DNA from: JBAZGG01 sp041653015
Lineage (GTDB): Bacteria > Bacillota_I > Bacilli_A > RFN20 > CAG-826
Direction: 5' to 3'
NCBI GenBank assembly: GCA_041653015.1
Contig: JBAZGG010000014.1
Coordinates: forward strand, 1-22,267
DNA: 22,267 bases
Within the stretch, counting starts at the first letter, position 1, and each line of letters opens with the position of its first letter. The position numbers were made by a program, and so were the translations under genes. A model generated the notes under the pieces. It did not search any database. It worked only from the letters and a program-made list of their open reading frames with translations, and was not told the DNA's origin. Of this stretch, positions 7,231 through 14,249 are shown piece after piece.

Positions 7231-7870
7231 TTATTACCAAGAGTCATTAGCAGAGATTGAAGAGCTTAAGAAAGCTGGAAAAAAGCCATCATTGTTGCTC
7301 CATGTTTGCTGTGGGCCTTGCTCTTGCTTTCCGCTCACATTTCTCTGCCCATATTTTGATGTGACAATTTTGTACAACAATTCGAATATTTATCCAGAAG
7401 AAGAATATAATAGGCGGCTTGATTCACTAAAAACACTGTTGAGGGAAATGAATCGTGACTATGGTTTCTTGATTCCGCTTATCGTCGCTCCGTATGACCA
7501 CGAAAATTATATCAAGAGTCTCACCCCGTACAAAGATGAAAAAGAAGGGCAGAAGCGATGTGAGATATGCTATGCAAAGAGAATTGAATCTGCCTTTGAG
7601 TATGCTATGCATAATGGCTTTGAATATGTCAGCACGGTAATGACTGTTTCTAGCCATAAAAACTCTTTAGTTATTAATGAAATTGGCAGAGAGCTCGAGT
7701 CGCGTTATCCAAATGTTAGATATTTCTATAGCGATTTCAAGAAAAATAATGGTGAATTAATCGGTCGTCAACTCAGCGATAGATATGGGCTATATATGCA
7801 AAATTATTGTGGATGTGAATTCTCTTTATATGATCTCAAAAAGCGATTTTTTCTATTAATTAATACTTGA
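7214..7870 (+). CDS. queH: Epoxyqueuosine reductase QueH (DUF208)
   Basis: QueH reduces epoxyqueuosine in tRNA to queuosine, a non-homologous replacement for QueG. The 218-residue protein shows the family pattern: LLLHVCCGPCSC near the N-terminus (C32, C33, C36), YNNSNIYP-E-Y, the second cysteine pair in RCEICYAKR, VSSHKN, and NYCGCEFSL near the end. The paired cysteines are the expected iron-sulfur and metal ligands in this family. ATG 7214 gives a protein that starts shortly before the conserved core and overlaps queA by 17 bases; ATG 7199 would add five residues and is also possible. No strong Shine-Dalgarno sequence is seen, consistent with coupling to queA. No convincing terminator follows. 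Confidence 0.93.
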   Translation: MDRKNNYYQESLAEIEELKKAGKKPSLLLHVCCGPCSCFPLTFLCPYFDVTILYNNSNIYPEEEYNRRLDSLKTLLREMNRDYGFLIPLIVAPYDHENYIKSLTPYKDEKEGQKRCEICYAKRIESAFEYAMHNGFEYVSTVMTVSSHKNSLVINEIGRELESRYPNVRYFYSDFKKNNGELIGRQLSDRYGLYMQNYCGCEFSLYDLKKRFFLLINT

Positions 7871-7989
7871 TTTTTTATGCTTAGCGATGTAGTTTTTTTG
7901 TTTATTTATGTCTAGTTCTTGTCAATTGTAATCGCCAGCATGAATCGCAATGTACTTGTATTATTATAAATAACTCTTCAAAAAAAACG

Positions 7990-8019
7990 TTGACTCGAGC
8001 GTATGAACAGAGGTATTGT
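7990..8019 (+). promoter_or_regulatory. Probable main promoter of the S10 operon
   Basis: TTGACT (7990-7995) is one base off the -35 consensus. An 18-base spacer leads to TATTGT (8014-8019), matching four of six -10 positions. The start would be near 8026. A second AT-rich stretch at 7959-7970 (TATTATTATAAA) lacks a matching -35 box. The interval 7871-7989 otherwise shows only T-rich sequence with no gene. Confidence 0.5.
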
Positions 8020-8025
8020 TATTAA

Positions 8026-8140
8026 CGTTGGCCCCAGCGAAGATGTGCGAGGTTGCTGATACACCCACAGGCGTTGTCATGAAGAGGTGGTCAGGTAATT
8101 CGCATTGAGCTCGGTAGACCAAAAGCCTGAAAAATATTCA
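8026..8140 (+). promoter_or_regulatory. Structured rpsJ leader RNA, candidate autogenous control element
   Basis: The roughly 115 bases before the rpsJ Shine-Dalgarno sequence can fold. Hairpin A pairs 8026-8030 with 8035-8039 around a 4-base loop. A larger nested hairpin pairs TGCGA (8046-8050) with TCGCA (8100-8104), CTGA (8056-8059) with TCAG (8091-8094), and CACC (8062-8065) with GGTG (8086-8089). Its loop holds CAGGC (8068-8072), complementary to GCCTG (8125-8129), twelve bases before the Shine-Dalgarno, which would close a pseudoknot. S10 operons are known to be controlled by L4 through the leader in gammaproteobacteria; similar control here is inference from structure and position. Confidence 0.5.
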
Positions 8141-8153
8141 AGGAGGAAAATTC

Positions 8154-8465
8154 ATGGCAAAAGTTAAATCGATTCGGATTCGCTTAAAATCTTATGATCA
8201 CAAGTTATTGGATTTATCAGTCGAGAAAGTTCTCACTGCAGCGAAATCAACTGGAGCAAGCGTTGTTGGCCCAGTTCCGCTTCCGACGGAGAAACAAGTC
8301 TTTACAATCTTGAGAGCGGTGCACAAATACAAAGATGCCCGCGAACAATTCGAGATTAGGACACACAAACGCTTAATCGATATCATTGATCCAAAAAAGG
8401 AAACGATCGACCAACTCAAAAGGCTCGACTTACCAAGTGGAGTAGATATCGATATCAAATTATAA
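8154..8465 (+). CDS. rpsJ: Ribosomal protein uS10
   Basis: This is the first gene of the S10 operon. The 103-residue protein has the standard length and the family opening K-IRIRLKSYDHKLLD (5-20), the long central loop around GPVPLPTEKQ (39-48), and the FEIRTHKRLIDI strand. S10 sits in the head of the small subunit and also joins NusB in antitermination complexes. The start is fixed by an AGGAGG Shine-Dalgarno (8141-8146) with a 7-base spacer. A structured leader and probable promoter lie upstream, and rplC follows after 15 bases. No unusual tail is present. Confidence 0.98.
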   Translation: MAKVKSIRIRLKSYDHKLLDLSVEKVLTAAKSTGASVVGPVPLPTEKQVFTILRAVHKYKDAREQFEIRTHKRLIDIIDPKKETIDQLKRLDLPSGVDIDIKL

Positions 8466-8480
8466 GGAGGTAAGATAAAC

Positions 8481-9269
8481 ATGAAAGCAATCATCGGACG
8501 AAAAATGGGCATGACCGAAGTCTTCGCAAAAGATGGAACAATGTATGCCGTCTCAGTCGTCGAAGTCTTACCTAACGAAGTAACTCAAGTCAAAGAAGTC
8601 GAAAAAGACGGACACGCCGCTCTTCAAATCGGCTATGAAGATGAGAAGGAAACTCGTTTAAACAAATGTGAAAAAGGCATCTTTGCAAAGGCAAAAGTTT
8701 CTCCCAAAAAGCATTTGGCTGAAATTCATGGCGATGAGATGAACAAATACAAAGTTGGAGATAAAATTACTGCATCTTTGTTTCATGTCGGCGATGTCGT
8801 CGACGTCATCGGCACGTCAAAAGGCAAAGGTTTTTCTGGCACAATTAAAAGATGGGGTCACAAGATTGGTCCAAAAGGACACGGATCTGGATACCATAGA
8901 GGTCAAGGATCATTTGCAAATAATGGTCGTACAAACAACAGAGTAATCCCAGGCAAAAAAATGTCTGGACACGCTGGAAATCAACAATCGACAATTCTCA
9001 ATCTTGTCGTGATCGAAGTAAATGATGAGAAAAATTATATTCTTATCAAAGGTGCAATCCCTGGACCAAGACGCTCTCTTGTCACTATTAGAAGCGCCAT
9101 TAAAGCACAGAGACATAAACCGGTTGTGAAAGAATTAGCAAGCAATTTAGATGCATCAAATATCTCTGCGGAAACAATCATTGAAGAAGCTCCAGTTGCT
9201 GTGGCTCCTCAAGTGGAAGCAGTAAAAGAAGTTAAAGCAGATGCTCCTGCTGAGAAGAAAGGAGAATAA
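8481..9269 (+). CDS. rplC: Ribosomal protein uL3 with C-terminal extension
   Basis: L3 is an early assembly protein whose loop reaches the peptidyl transferase centre. The core is clear: KAIIGRKMGMTEVF at the start, TSKGKGFSGTIKRW (112-125), GPKGHGSGYHRGQGS and PGKKMSGHAGNQ. The usual HR-GPGS is HRGQGS here. The family length is about 205-210 residues, but this protein has 262: about the last 50 (9105-9266) form an extra tail rich in Ala, Val, Glu and Pro, ending in Lys/Glu. The start has AAGGAGGT upstream. Only two bases separate its stop from rplD, whose ribosome-binding site lies inside the L3 tail. Confidence 0.97.
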   Translation: MKAIIGRKMGMTEVFAKDGTMYAVSVVEVLPNEVTQVKEVEKDGHAALQIGYEDEKETRLNKCEKGIFAKAKVSPKKHLAEIHGDEMNKYKVGDKITASLFHVGDVVDVIGTSKGKGFSGTIKRWGHKIGPKGHGSGYHRGQGSFANNGRTNNRVIPGKKMSGHAGNQQSTILNLVVIEVNDEKNYILIKGAIPGPRRSLVTIRSAIKAQRHKPVVKELASNLDASNISAETIIEEAPVAVAPQVEAVKEVKADAPAEKKGE

Positions 9270-9271
9270 CT

Positions 9272-9910
9272 ATGGCTGAGAAAAAATCTTTAAGTCTTAA
9301 AGTATATTCCATGTCAGGCGAAGCTGTTGGCAACGTTTCATTAGATGCGAGTGTCTTTGCGATTGAACCGCATAAGCAAGCCGTGCACGATGCCATTGTG
9401 GTCTACAATTCAAATCTTCGACAAGACACAGCTAAAACAAAAAAGCGCGATGAGGTATCCGGAGGTGGTAAAAAGCCTTGGAAACAAAAAGGTACTGGAC
9501 GCGCTCGCGCTGGTTCTATCCGCTCTCCACTTTGGGTTGGAGGCGGCAGAGTATTTGGTCCAACAGGGGTTCAAAATCACAAATTATCACAGAATAAAAA
9601 AGAACACGCGCTCGCACTCAAGTCCGCTCTTAGTGAAAAAGCGAAAAAAGGATTCATTGTTGTCGATGAGTGGAAACTCAATGGAATTAAAACCAAAGAG
9701 TTTGTTGAAATATTAAAAAATCTTAAAGCGGAAGGTAAGTCACTAATCATCATTGATGAAGACAACGTGAATCTTATCTCAAGCGCTCGCAATTTAAAGA
9801 ATGTTGGCATAACCGCCTATGATAATGTCGCTGTTTACGATCTCATGTATTTCGATAATATATTGATTAGCAAACTAGCGCTCAAAAAGATTGAGGAGGC
9901 ACTCAAATAA
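9272..9910 (+). CDS. rplD: Ribosomal protein uL4
   Basis: L4 lines the exit tunnel through a long loop and, in gammaproteobacteria, represses the S10 operon. At 212 residues it has normal length. The tunnel loop is visible as EVSGGGKKPWKQKGTGRARA followed by GSIRSPLWVGGGRVFGP (about 61-98), and the globular C-terminal half ends normally at EEALK. The AAAGGAG Shine-Dalgarno overlaps the 3' end of rplC. The stop overlaps the rplW start by one base (TAATG). It is the natural candidate to bind the structured leader upstream of rpsJ, but nothing in the sequence proves this. Confidence 0.98.
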   Translation: MAEKKSLSLKVYSMSGEAVGNVSLDASVFAIEPHKQAVHDAIVVYNSNLRQDTAKTKKRDEVSGGGKKPWKQKGTGRARAGSIRSPLWVGGGRVFGPTGVQNHKLSQNKKEHALALKSALSEKAKKGFIVVDEWKLNGIKTKEFVEILKNLKAEGKSLIIIDEDNVNLISSARNLKNVGITAYDNVAVYDLMYFDNILISKLALKKIEEALK

Positions 9911-10329
9911 TGGCTAAGGAAACAAAGAGAGTTCTCGCAAAGGATGAAGAAGTAAAAGCTACCTCTACTAAAAAAGTAGAGAAAGCCAAACCAGCATCCA
10001 AAAAGCAAGAGATTAAAAAGCCAGCTGTTGGCAAAGCTACTATCCGCGATTTCGATCTCATTATCGAGCCGATCATAACTGAAAAGTCGATGGCCCTTAT
10101 TCAAGAGAAGAATCAAGTCACTATTCGCGTTCAAAAAAACGCTAACAAAGCCAATGTTAAAAAAACATTTGAAAAAGTATTTGGAGTGAAGGTTGAGGGT
10201 GTTCGCATCCTGAATGTTCCTTCTAAAGAAACGACTAGAGGTGGCCGATATAAAGGCGTTATCTCTGGATATAAAAAGGCAATCGTTACTATCGCCGAAG
10301 GCGAAGCGCTTGACCTCTTTAAGGAATAG
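9910..10329 (+). CDS. rplW: Ribosomal protein uL23 with N-terminal extension
   Basis: L23 sits beside the tunnel exit and docks trigger factor and the signal recognition particle. The conserved domain begins near residue 46 (DFDLIIEPIITEKS) and ends normally (GYKKAIVTIAEGEAL). The first 45 residues (9910-10044) are an extra, low-complexity, Lys/Ala/Glu-rich segment not found in the usual protein of about 95 residues. Because the tail is on a tunnel-exit protein, it could alter factor docking; this is speculation. Translation is coupled to rplD by the one-base overlap, and a GAGG Shine-Dalgarno (9893-9896) lies inside rplD. There is no alternative start near the core. Confidence 0.96.
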   Translation: MAKETKRVLAKDEEVKATSTKKVEKAKPASKKQEIKKPAVGKATIRDFDLIIEPIITEKSMALIQEKNQVTIRVQKNANKANVKKTFEKVFGVKVEGVRILNVPSKETTRGGRYKGVISGYKKAIVTIAEGEALDLFKE

Positions 10330-10331
10330 CC

Positions 10332-10343
10332 AGCCAATTGGCT
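10332..10343. repeat. 12-bp perfect palindrome between rplW and rplB
   Basis: AGCCAATTGGCT lies in one of the few real gaps of the operon, 3 bases after the rplW stop. In RNA it can form only a 4-bp stem with an AATT loop, so it is weak as a terminator and has no T run. No function can be assigned. Confidence 0.5.
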
Positions 10344-10365
10344 CATAAATATAGGAGAATGAAAT

Positions 10366-11199
10366 ATGGGAATTAGAAGTTATAAGCCGACATCACCATC
10401 ACGTCGCAACATGACCAATACCACGTTTGAAGAAATCACAAAATCCACTCCTGAGAAAAGTTTATTACTAAGCATTTCAAAAACTGGTGGTCGTAATAAT
10501 CAAGGTGTTATCACGACACGTCACATCGGTGGTGGAAACAAACGCAAGTATCGAATTATTGATTTTCGCAGAAATAAAGACCAAGTCGTCGGTGTGGTCA
10601 GCTCTGTCGAATACGATCCAAATAGAAACGCTAACATCTGCTTAATCGTTTATGCCGATGGTGAAAAAAGATACATCATCGCTCCTAAAGGCTTATCAGT
10701 CGGCGACAAGATTGTTTCTGGAGAAAAAACCGATGTTAAAATCGGTAATGCCATGGAACTCGTCAACATCCCTGAAGGCAGTATGGTTCACAACATTGAA
10801 TTGCAACCTGGTAAAGGCGGACAGATGTGTCGTGCAGCTGGTACTAGCGCACAGGTATTGGGCAAAGAAGGAAAACACGTCATCGTTCGTTTAGCCTCTG
10901 GTGAAGTGAGAAAATTACTCGAGCACTGTAGAGCGACGATCGGTGAAGTAGGAAACGAAGATTATATATTAATCAATAAAGGAAAAGCCGGAAAGAATCG
11001 TTGGCTTGGAAAACGTCCAACTGTTCGCGGTTCGGCTATGAACCCAAATGATCACCCACATGGTGGTGGTGAGGGCAAAGCTCCTGTCGGACGCGATGCT
11101 CCTCGTACACCTTGGGGTAAGCGCGCTCTTGGGGTTAAGACAAGGAAATTAAAACAGCCTTCGTCACGTCTGATTATCAGACGTAAAAATGATAAATAA
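10366..11199 (+). CDS. rplB: Ribosomal protein uL2
   Basis: L2 is one of the most conserved large-subunit proteins and is needed for subunit joining and peptidyl transferase activity. The 277-residue protein has standard length. It opens with MGIRSYKPTSPSRRNMT, holds GGRNNQGVITTRHIGGG (46-62), and keeps the catalytic-area histidine within AMNPNDHPHGGGEGK (about 224-238). An AGGAG Shine-Dalgarno sits at 10353-10357 before ATG 10366. The gap to rplW (36 bases) includes a short palindrome. No extension is present, unlike many neighbours. Confidence 0.98.
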   Translation: MGIRSYKPTSPSRRNMTNTTFEEITKSTPEKSLLLSISKTGGRNNQGVITTRHIGGGNKRKYRIIDFRRNKDQVVGVVSSVEYDPNRNANICLIVYADGEKRYIIAPKGLSVGDKIVSGEKTDVKIGNAMELVNIPEGSMVHNIELQPGKGGQMCRAAGTSAQVLGKEGKHVIVRLASGEVRKLLEHCRATIGEVGNEDYILINKGKAGKNRWLGKRPTVRGSAMNPNDHPHGGGEGKAPVGRDAPRTPWGKRALGVKTRKLKQPSSRLIIRRKNDK

Positions 11200-11218
11200 G
11201 GACTGAAAGGAGAAATAT

Positions 11219-11551
11219 ATGTCACGAAGTTTAAAAAAAGGAGCGTTCTGCGATGAACACCTTATGAAAAAGGTTGAAGCTCTCAATAAAACTAACAAAA
11301 AAGAGATTATTAAAACTTGGTCGCGTCGATCAACAATATTCCCACAATTTGTGGAACATACCTTTGCAGTCTATAACGGACGTGAGCACATCACGGTTTA
11401 TGTCACCGAAGATATGGTTGGTCATAAGCTCGGTGAATTTGCTCCAACAAGAACATTTAAAGGACACACGGGCAATAATACGGAAGACAAAGCTGCTGCT
11501 GTTACAGCGACACCTGCTCCAGCCGCTGCTGCGCCTGCTGAGTCTAAATAA
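11219..11551 (+). CDS. rpsS: Ribosomal protein uS19 with C-terminal extension
   Basis: S19 binds 16S rRNA in the head with S13. The family core runs from MSRSLKKGAFCDEHL to the GEFAPTRTFKGHTG signature (about 73-86). The usual length is about 92 residues. This protein has 110, and the last 23 or so (11480-11548) are an Ala/Pro/Thr-rich low-complexity tail. The AAAGGAG ribosome-binding site lies close upstream of ATG 11219, and the next gene, rplV, starts 11 bases after the stop. The tail differs from the Lys-rich tails of neighbours by having few charges. Confidence 0.97.
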   Translation: MSRSLKKGAFCDEHLMKKVEALNKTNKKEIIKTWSRRSTIFPQFVEHTFAVYNGREHITVYVTEDMVGHKLGEFAPTRTFKGHTGNNTEDKAAAVTATPAPAAAAPAESK

Positions 11552-11562
11552 GGAGGCACAAA

Positions 11563-12036
11563 ATGGTAGATACAACTATCGCTAAACGCGAAAAGCAAGA
11601 TCCTACTTCTAAAGAAGAAAAGCCTGCAAAAGCCAAAAAGGCGAGCAAGGCTAAAGAATCAAAGGAAGTTAAAGTTCCTGAAACGCCAGCAAAACCTCCG
11701 GTTACTGAGGCAAAAGCTATCGCGGCTAATGTTCGCGTTACACCTAGAAAAGTTCGATTGGTTATCGATTTGGTCCGTGGCAAAAGCGTTTCTGAAGCGC
11801 TGGGCATTCTTAAGAATTTGAACAAGGCAGCATCTGCCCCAGTTATTAAAGTCATCAATTCTGCCGCCGCTAATGCCATCAACAATTTTAAGATGGATGA
11901 AGCGAGACTATACATCGACAAGATTTACGCCAATGATGGATTGAGAATGAAAAGATTTCTTCCTCGCGCAAAAGGTTCAGCGTCTGGATTAGTCAAAAGA
12001 TCATCGCATATTACGTGCGTGTTAAAGATGAGGTAA
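11563..12036 (+). CDS. rplV: Ribosomal protein uL22 with N-terminal extension
   Basis: L22 spans the large subunit and its beta-hairpin lines the exit tunnel. The core begins near residue 49 (EAKAIAANVRVTPRKVRLV) and runs to the SHITCVLKMR end, including VINSAAANAINN and the RAKGSASGLVKRSSHI hairpin side. About 48 residues precede it (11563-11706), rich in Lys, Ala, Glu and Pro and probably disordered; typical L22 has about 110 residues, this one 157. AAGGAGG is immediately upstream of the start. The end overlaps the ribosome-binding area of rpsC (GAGG at 12030-12033), so the two genes are tightly linked. Confidence 0.96.
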   Translation: MVDTTIAKREKQDPTSKEEKPAKAKKASKAKESKEVKVPETPAKPPVTEAKAIAANVRVTPRKVRLVIDLVRGKSVSEALGILKNLNKAASAPVIKVINSAAANAINNFKMDEARLYIDKIYANDGLRMKRFLPRAKGSASGLVKRSSHITCVLKMR

Positions 12037-12041
12037 TAAAC

Positions 12042-12740
12042 ATGGGACAAAAAGTTAATCCAGTAGGATTTAGAGTCGGAATCAACCGCGATTGGAATTC
12101 TCGTTGGTATGCCGAAGGAAATGATTATTCCAAATTTCTTCACGAAGATATCAAAATTCGTGAATACCTCGTTAAAAATCTCAAAGATGCAATGCTTTCG
12201 CATATCGAAATAGAAAGAGCGAAAAATTCAGAAAAAGGCTACCATATCAATGTTCTCATTTTTGTGGCACGACCAGGCGTTGTTATCGGACAAGATGGAG
12301 CAAAAATCAATCAGATTAAAAAAGCTCTTGTAAAATTTGTTAACGGAGACGAAATTCATGTCAATGTTGTGGAAGTTAAGCAACCTGACCTCGATGCGAA
12401 TTTGGTCGCTCAATGGATTGCGGGTGAATTAGAGAACAGAGCCTCGTTCAGAGCTGCTCAAAAGAAAGCTATTCAAAGAGTGAGAAAAGCTGGCGCTAAA
12501 GGTTGCCGCACTCTCATCTCTGGTCGTCTCGGCGGCGCCGATATTGCGCGAAGAGAAGGTTACAAAGAAGGAATCATTCCTCTACACACTCTTAAGAGCG
12601 ATATCGATTATGCACATTGCGATGCGAGGACTACCTATGGTAGATTAGGCGTCAAAGTGTGGATTTGTCGAGGCAATTATAATGAGAAGAAAGATCAAGA
12701 ATCCAATTCTCACGAACATTCAAATGTGAAAGGAGAATAA
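12042..12740 (+). CDS. rpsC: Ribosomal protein uS3
   Basis: S3 forms part of the mRNA entry channel and has KH and C-terminal domains. The start at ATG 12042 gives the family opening MGQKVNPVGFRVGI and is placed by TGAGG with an 8-base spacer; upstream in-frame codons overlap rplV. Recognisable stretches are the KH segment FVARPGVVIGQDGAKI, GELENRASFRAAQKKAI (about 129-145), GAKGCRTLISGRLGGADIAR, and TTYGRLGVKVWI. The protein has 232 residues, slightly longer than usual, with a polar tail rich in Glu, Ser, His and Asn after the core. The tail is short compared with others in this operon. Confidence 0.97.
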   Translation: MGQKVNPVGFRVGINRDWNSRWYAEGNDYSKFLHEDIKIREYLVKNLKDAMLSHIEIERAKNSEKGYHINVLIFVARPGVVIGQDGAKINQIKKALVKFVNGDEIHVNVVEVKQPDLDANLVAQWIAGELENRASFRAAQKKAIQRVRKAGAKGCRTLISGRLGGADIARREGYKEGIIPLHTLKSDIDYAHCDARTTYGRLGVKVWICRGNYNEKKDQESNSHEHSNVKGE

Positions 12741-12743
12741 CGT

Positions 12744-13160
12744 ATGTTACAACCTAAAAGAGTTAAATACAGACGTCCTCATTCCATAAAATACGAAGGA
12801 AAGTCTAAAGCTGGAACAACGATCGCTTTTGGCGATTACGGATTACAGGCTGTCGACGGTGGTTGGATTACTGATCGCCAAATAGAGGCAGCTCGTGTCG
12901 TGTTGAGCAGATACACCAAAAGAAGTGGAAAAATTTGGATTAGGATATTCCCTCAACTAGCAAAAACGAGAAAACCTGCCGAAGTCCGTATGGGTTCCGG
13001 AAAAGGAAATCCAGAAAGCTGGGTCGCAGTTGTCAAAACAGGTCGAATCTTGTTTGAAATGGGAGAAGTTCCTGAAGTTGATGCATTAGAAGCGTTAAGA
13101 CTATCCGCATATAAGCTCCCAATCAAATGCCGCCTTGTTAGAAAGGAGAACAAACAATGA
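12744..13160 (+). CDS. rplP: Ribosomal protein uL16
   Basis: L16 helps position tRNA in the A and P sites. At 138 residues it has the normal length. It opens MLQPKRVKYRRPHSIKYEGK, where the usual form is M-L-x-PKRVKYRR-H-G, and then keeps AFGDYGLQA, QIEAARVVLSRY, IWIRIFPQ, KPAEVRMGSGKGNPESWVAVV and G-LFEMGEV. AAAGGAG lies at the end of rpsC, and ATG follows three bases after the rpsC stop. Its final four bases overlap the rpmC start (ATGA), which couples translation. Confidence 0.97.
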   Translation: MLQPKRVKYRRPHSIKYEGKSKAGTTIAFGDYGLQAVDGGWITDRQIEAARVVLSRYTKRSGKIWIRIFPQLAKTRKPAEVRMGSGKGNPESWVAVVKTGRILFEMGEVPEVDALEALRLSAYKLPIKCRLVRKENKQ

Positions 13161-13354
13161 AAATTTCTGAGATTAGAGAAATGTCCAGCGAAGAATTAAA
13201 CGAAAAAGTTTATTCTCTCAAGGAAGAATTGTTCAATCTTCGCCGCAAAAAAGCAGTTGGTCAATTGGAGCGTGGCGAAGAAGTAAGAAAAGTTCGCAAG
13301 GATATCGCACGCGTTAATCTAGTGATTCGCGAGCGCGAGCTTGGAATTAAATAA
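13157..13354 (+). CDS. rpmC: Ribosomal protein uL29
   Basis: L29 is a small helical-hairpin protein at the tunnel exit next to L23. The 65-residue protein has normal length and shows the family pattern: EIREMSSEELNEKV, ELFNLRRKKAVGQL (25-38), and RVRKDIARVN-type positions written as KVRKDIARVNLVIRERE. Unlike L22 and L23 it has no extension. The start overlaps the rplP stop (ATGA), and the AAAGGAG ribosome-binding site sits in the last codons of rplP. rpsQ follows after 15 bases. Confidence 0.96.
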   Translation: MKISEIREMSSEELNEKVYSLKEELFNLRRKKAVGQLERGEEVRKVRKDIARVNLVIRERELGIK

Positions 13355-13369
13355 GTGAGGTAAATCAAT

Positions 13370-13858
13370 ATGGAAAGAAATCAAAGGTCATCATTTCAAG
13401 GCATTGTTGTTTCAAGAAAGATGAGTAAAACCATTGTCGTATTGGTTGAGACTCACAAAAAACATGCCAAATATGGCAAGCGTGTGAAATATGGCAAGCG
13501 CTATTACGCACACGATGAGAAAGATGTCGCTAATGTTGGCGATACAGTCACTATTATCGCGTGTCGTCCAATTTCTAAAACGAAACGTTTTCGCTTAGTG
13601 TCAGTCGATAAAAAGGCTGTTGAATCAATTAAGGTCGCTGAAGCTGAACTAAAACTTGAAGAGCAGGTCGGTCTCGCTGATCTCAACAAAAAAGAAGTGA
13701 AAAAAGTTGATGAAATTGCTGCCGAAGTGAAAGTGATTGCAGAAGCGGTCAAAGAAGAAGTTGTCGCCGATGCGGTCGCGACTGAAATCATCAAAGATGA
13801 AGAAGTTGCAAAACCAAAAGCTTCAAAAGCAAAAAAAGAAGATAAAAAGGAGAAATAG
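13370..13858 (+). CDS. rpsQ: Ribosomal protein uS17 with long C-terminal extension
   Basis: S17 is an early-binding small-subunit protein of the OB-fold type. Its core, about residues 1-80, shows FQGIVVSRKMSKTIVV, YGKRVKYGKRYYAHDE, VGDTVTIIACRPISKTKRFRLV. The family usually ends near 85 residues, but this protein has 162; about the last 80 (13613-13855) are an extra acidic and basic low-complexity tail rich in Glu, Val, Ala and Lys, predicted helical or disordered, ending in a run of Lys and Glu. A GAGGT ribosome-binding site precedes ATG 13370. rplN starts three bases after the stop. Confidence 0.96.
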   Translation: MERNQRSSFQGIVVSRKMSKTIVVLVETHKKHAKYGKRVKYGKRYYAHDEKDVANVGDTVTIIACRPISKTKRFRLVSVDKKAVESIKVAEAELKLEEQVGLADLNKKEVKKVDEIAAEVKVIAEAVKEEVVADAVATEIIKDEEVAKPKASKAKKEDKKEK

Positions 13859-13861
13859 GCC

Positions 13862-14236
13862 ATGGTTCAAAATGAAACAAATCTCGTCGTTGCAGATAAC
13901 TCTGGCGCTCGTTCCGTGAGAATATTCCGCCTTTTTGGAGGAGGCAACCGCAAGACATCATCGATTGGTGATATCGTCATGTGCGCTGTCAAAGATGCCA
14001 TCCCTGATGGCAAAGTCAAAAAAGGCGAAATTGTAAGAGGAATAATTGTGCGCACCAGACACGCGATTAACCGACCTGATGGCTCGACTGTCAAGTTTGA
14101 TGATAATGCAATTGTTCTTATCGATGCTGAAAATCAACCGATTGGCACTCGTGTCTTTGGACCAGTTGCCCGCGAACTTCGCGATAAGGGTGAAGGCTAT
14201 ATGAAAATAGTTTCACTCGCGACCGAAGTCTTATAA
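13862..14236 (+). CDS. rplN: Ribosomal protein uL14
   Basis: L14 lies at the subunit interface, contacts 16S rRNA in bridge B5/B8, and is the docking site of the silencing factor RsfS. At 124 residues it has normal length. Visible are VVADNSGARSVRIFRLFGG (9-27), GDIVMCAVKDAIPDGKVKKGEIVRGIIVRT, and the end FGPVARELRDKGEGYMKIVSLATEVL. The AAAAGGAG ribosome-binding site overlaps the end of rpsQ. The L24 gene follows after 13 bases with its own AAGGAGGT. No extension is present. Confidence 0.97.
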   Translation: MVQNETNLVVADNSGARSVRIFRLFGGGNRKTSSIGDIVMCAVKDAIPDGKVKKGEIVRGIIVRTRHAINRPDGSTVKFDDNAIVLIDAENQPIGTRVFGPVARELRDKGEGYMKIVSLATEVL

Positions 14237-14249
14237 GGAGGTCACGCTT

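Noticed and set aside
7871..7915. Terminator after queH
   Set aside because: The region is T-rich, but I could not find a stable stem immediately before a T run.
13469..13500. Direct repeat of 14 bases (AAATATGGCAAGCG twice, 18 bases apart) in rpsQ
   Set aside because: It encodes the KYGKRVKYGKR stretch that corresponds to the conserved YGKRVKYSKK segment of S17, so similar codons explain it without a duplication.
13504..13863. 119-codon minus-strand frame opposite rpsQ
   Set aside because: It is the antisense shadow of the low-complexity S17 tail, Ser/Ala/Phe-rich for the same reason, with no family resemblance.
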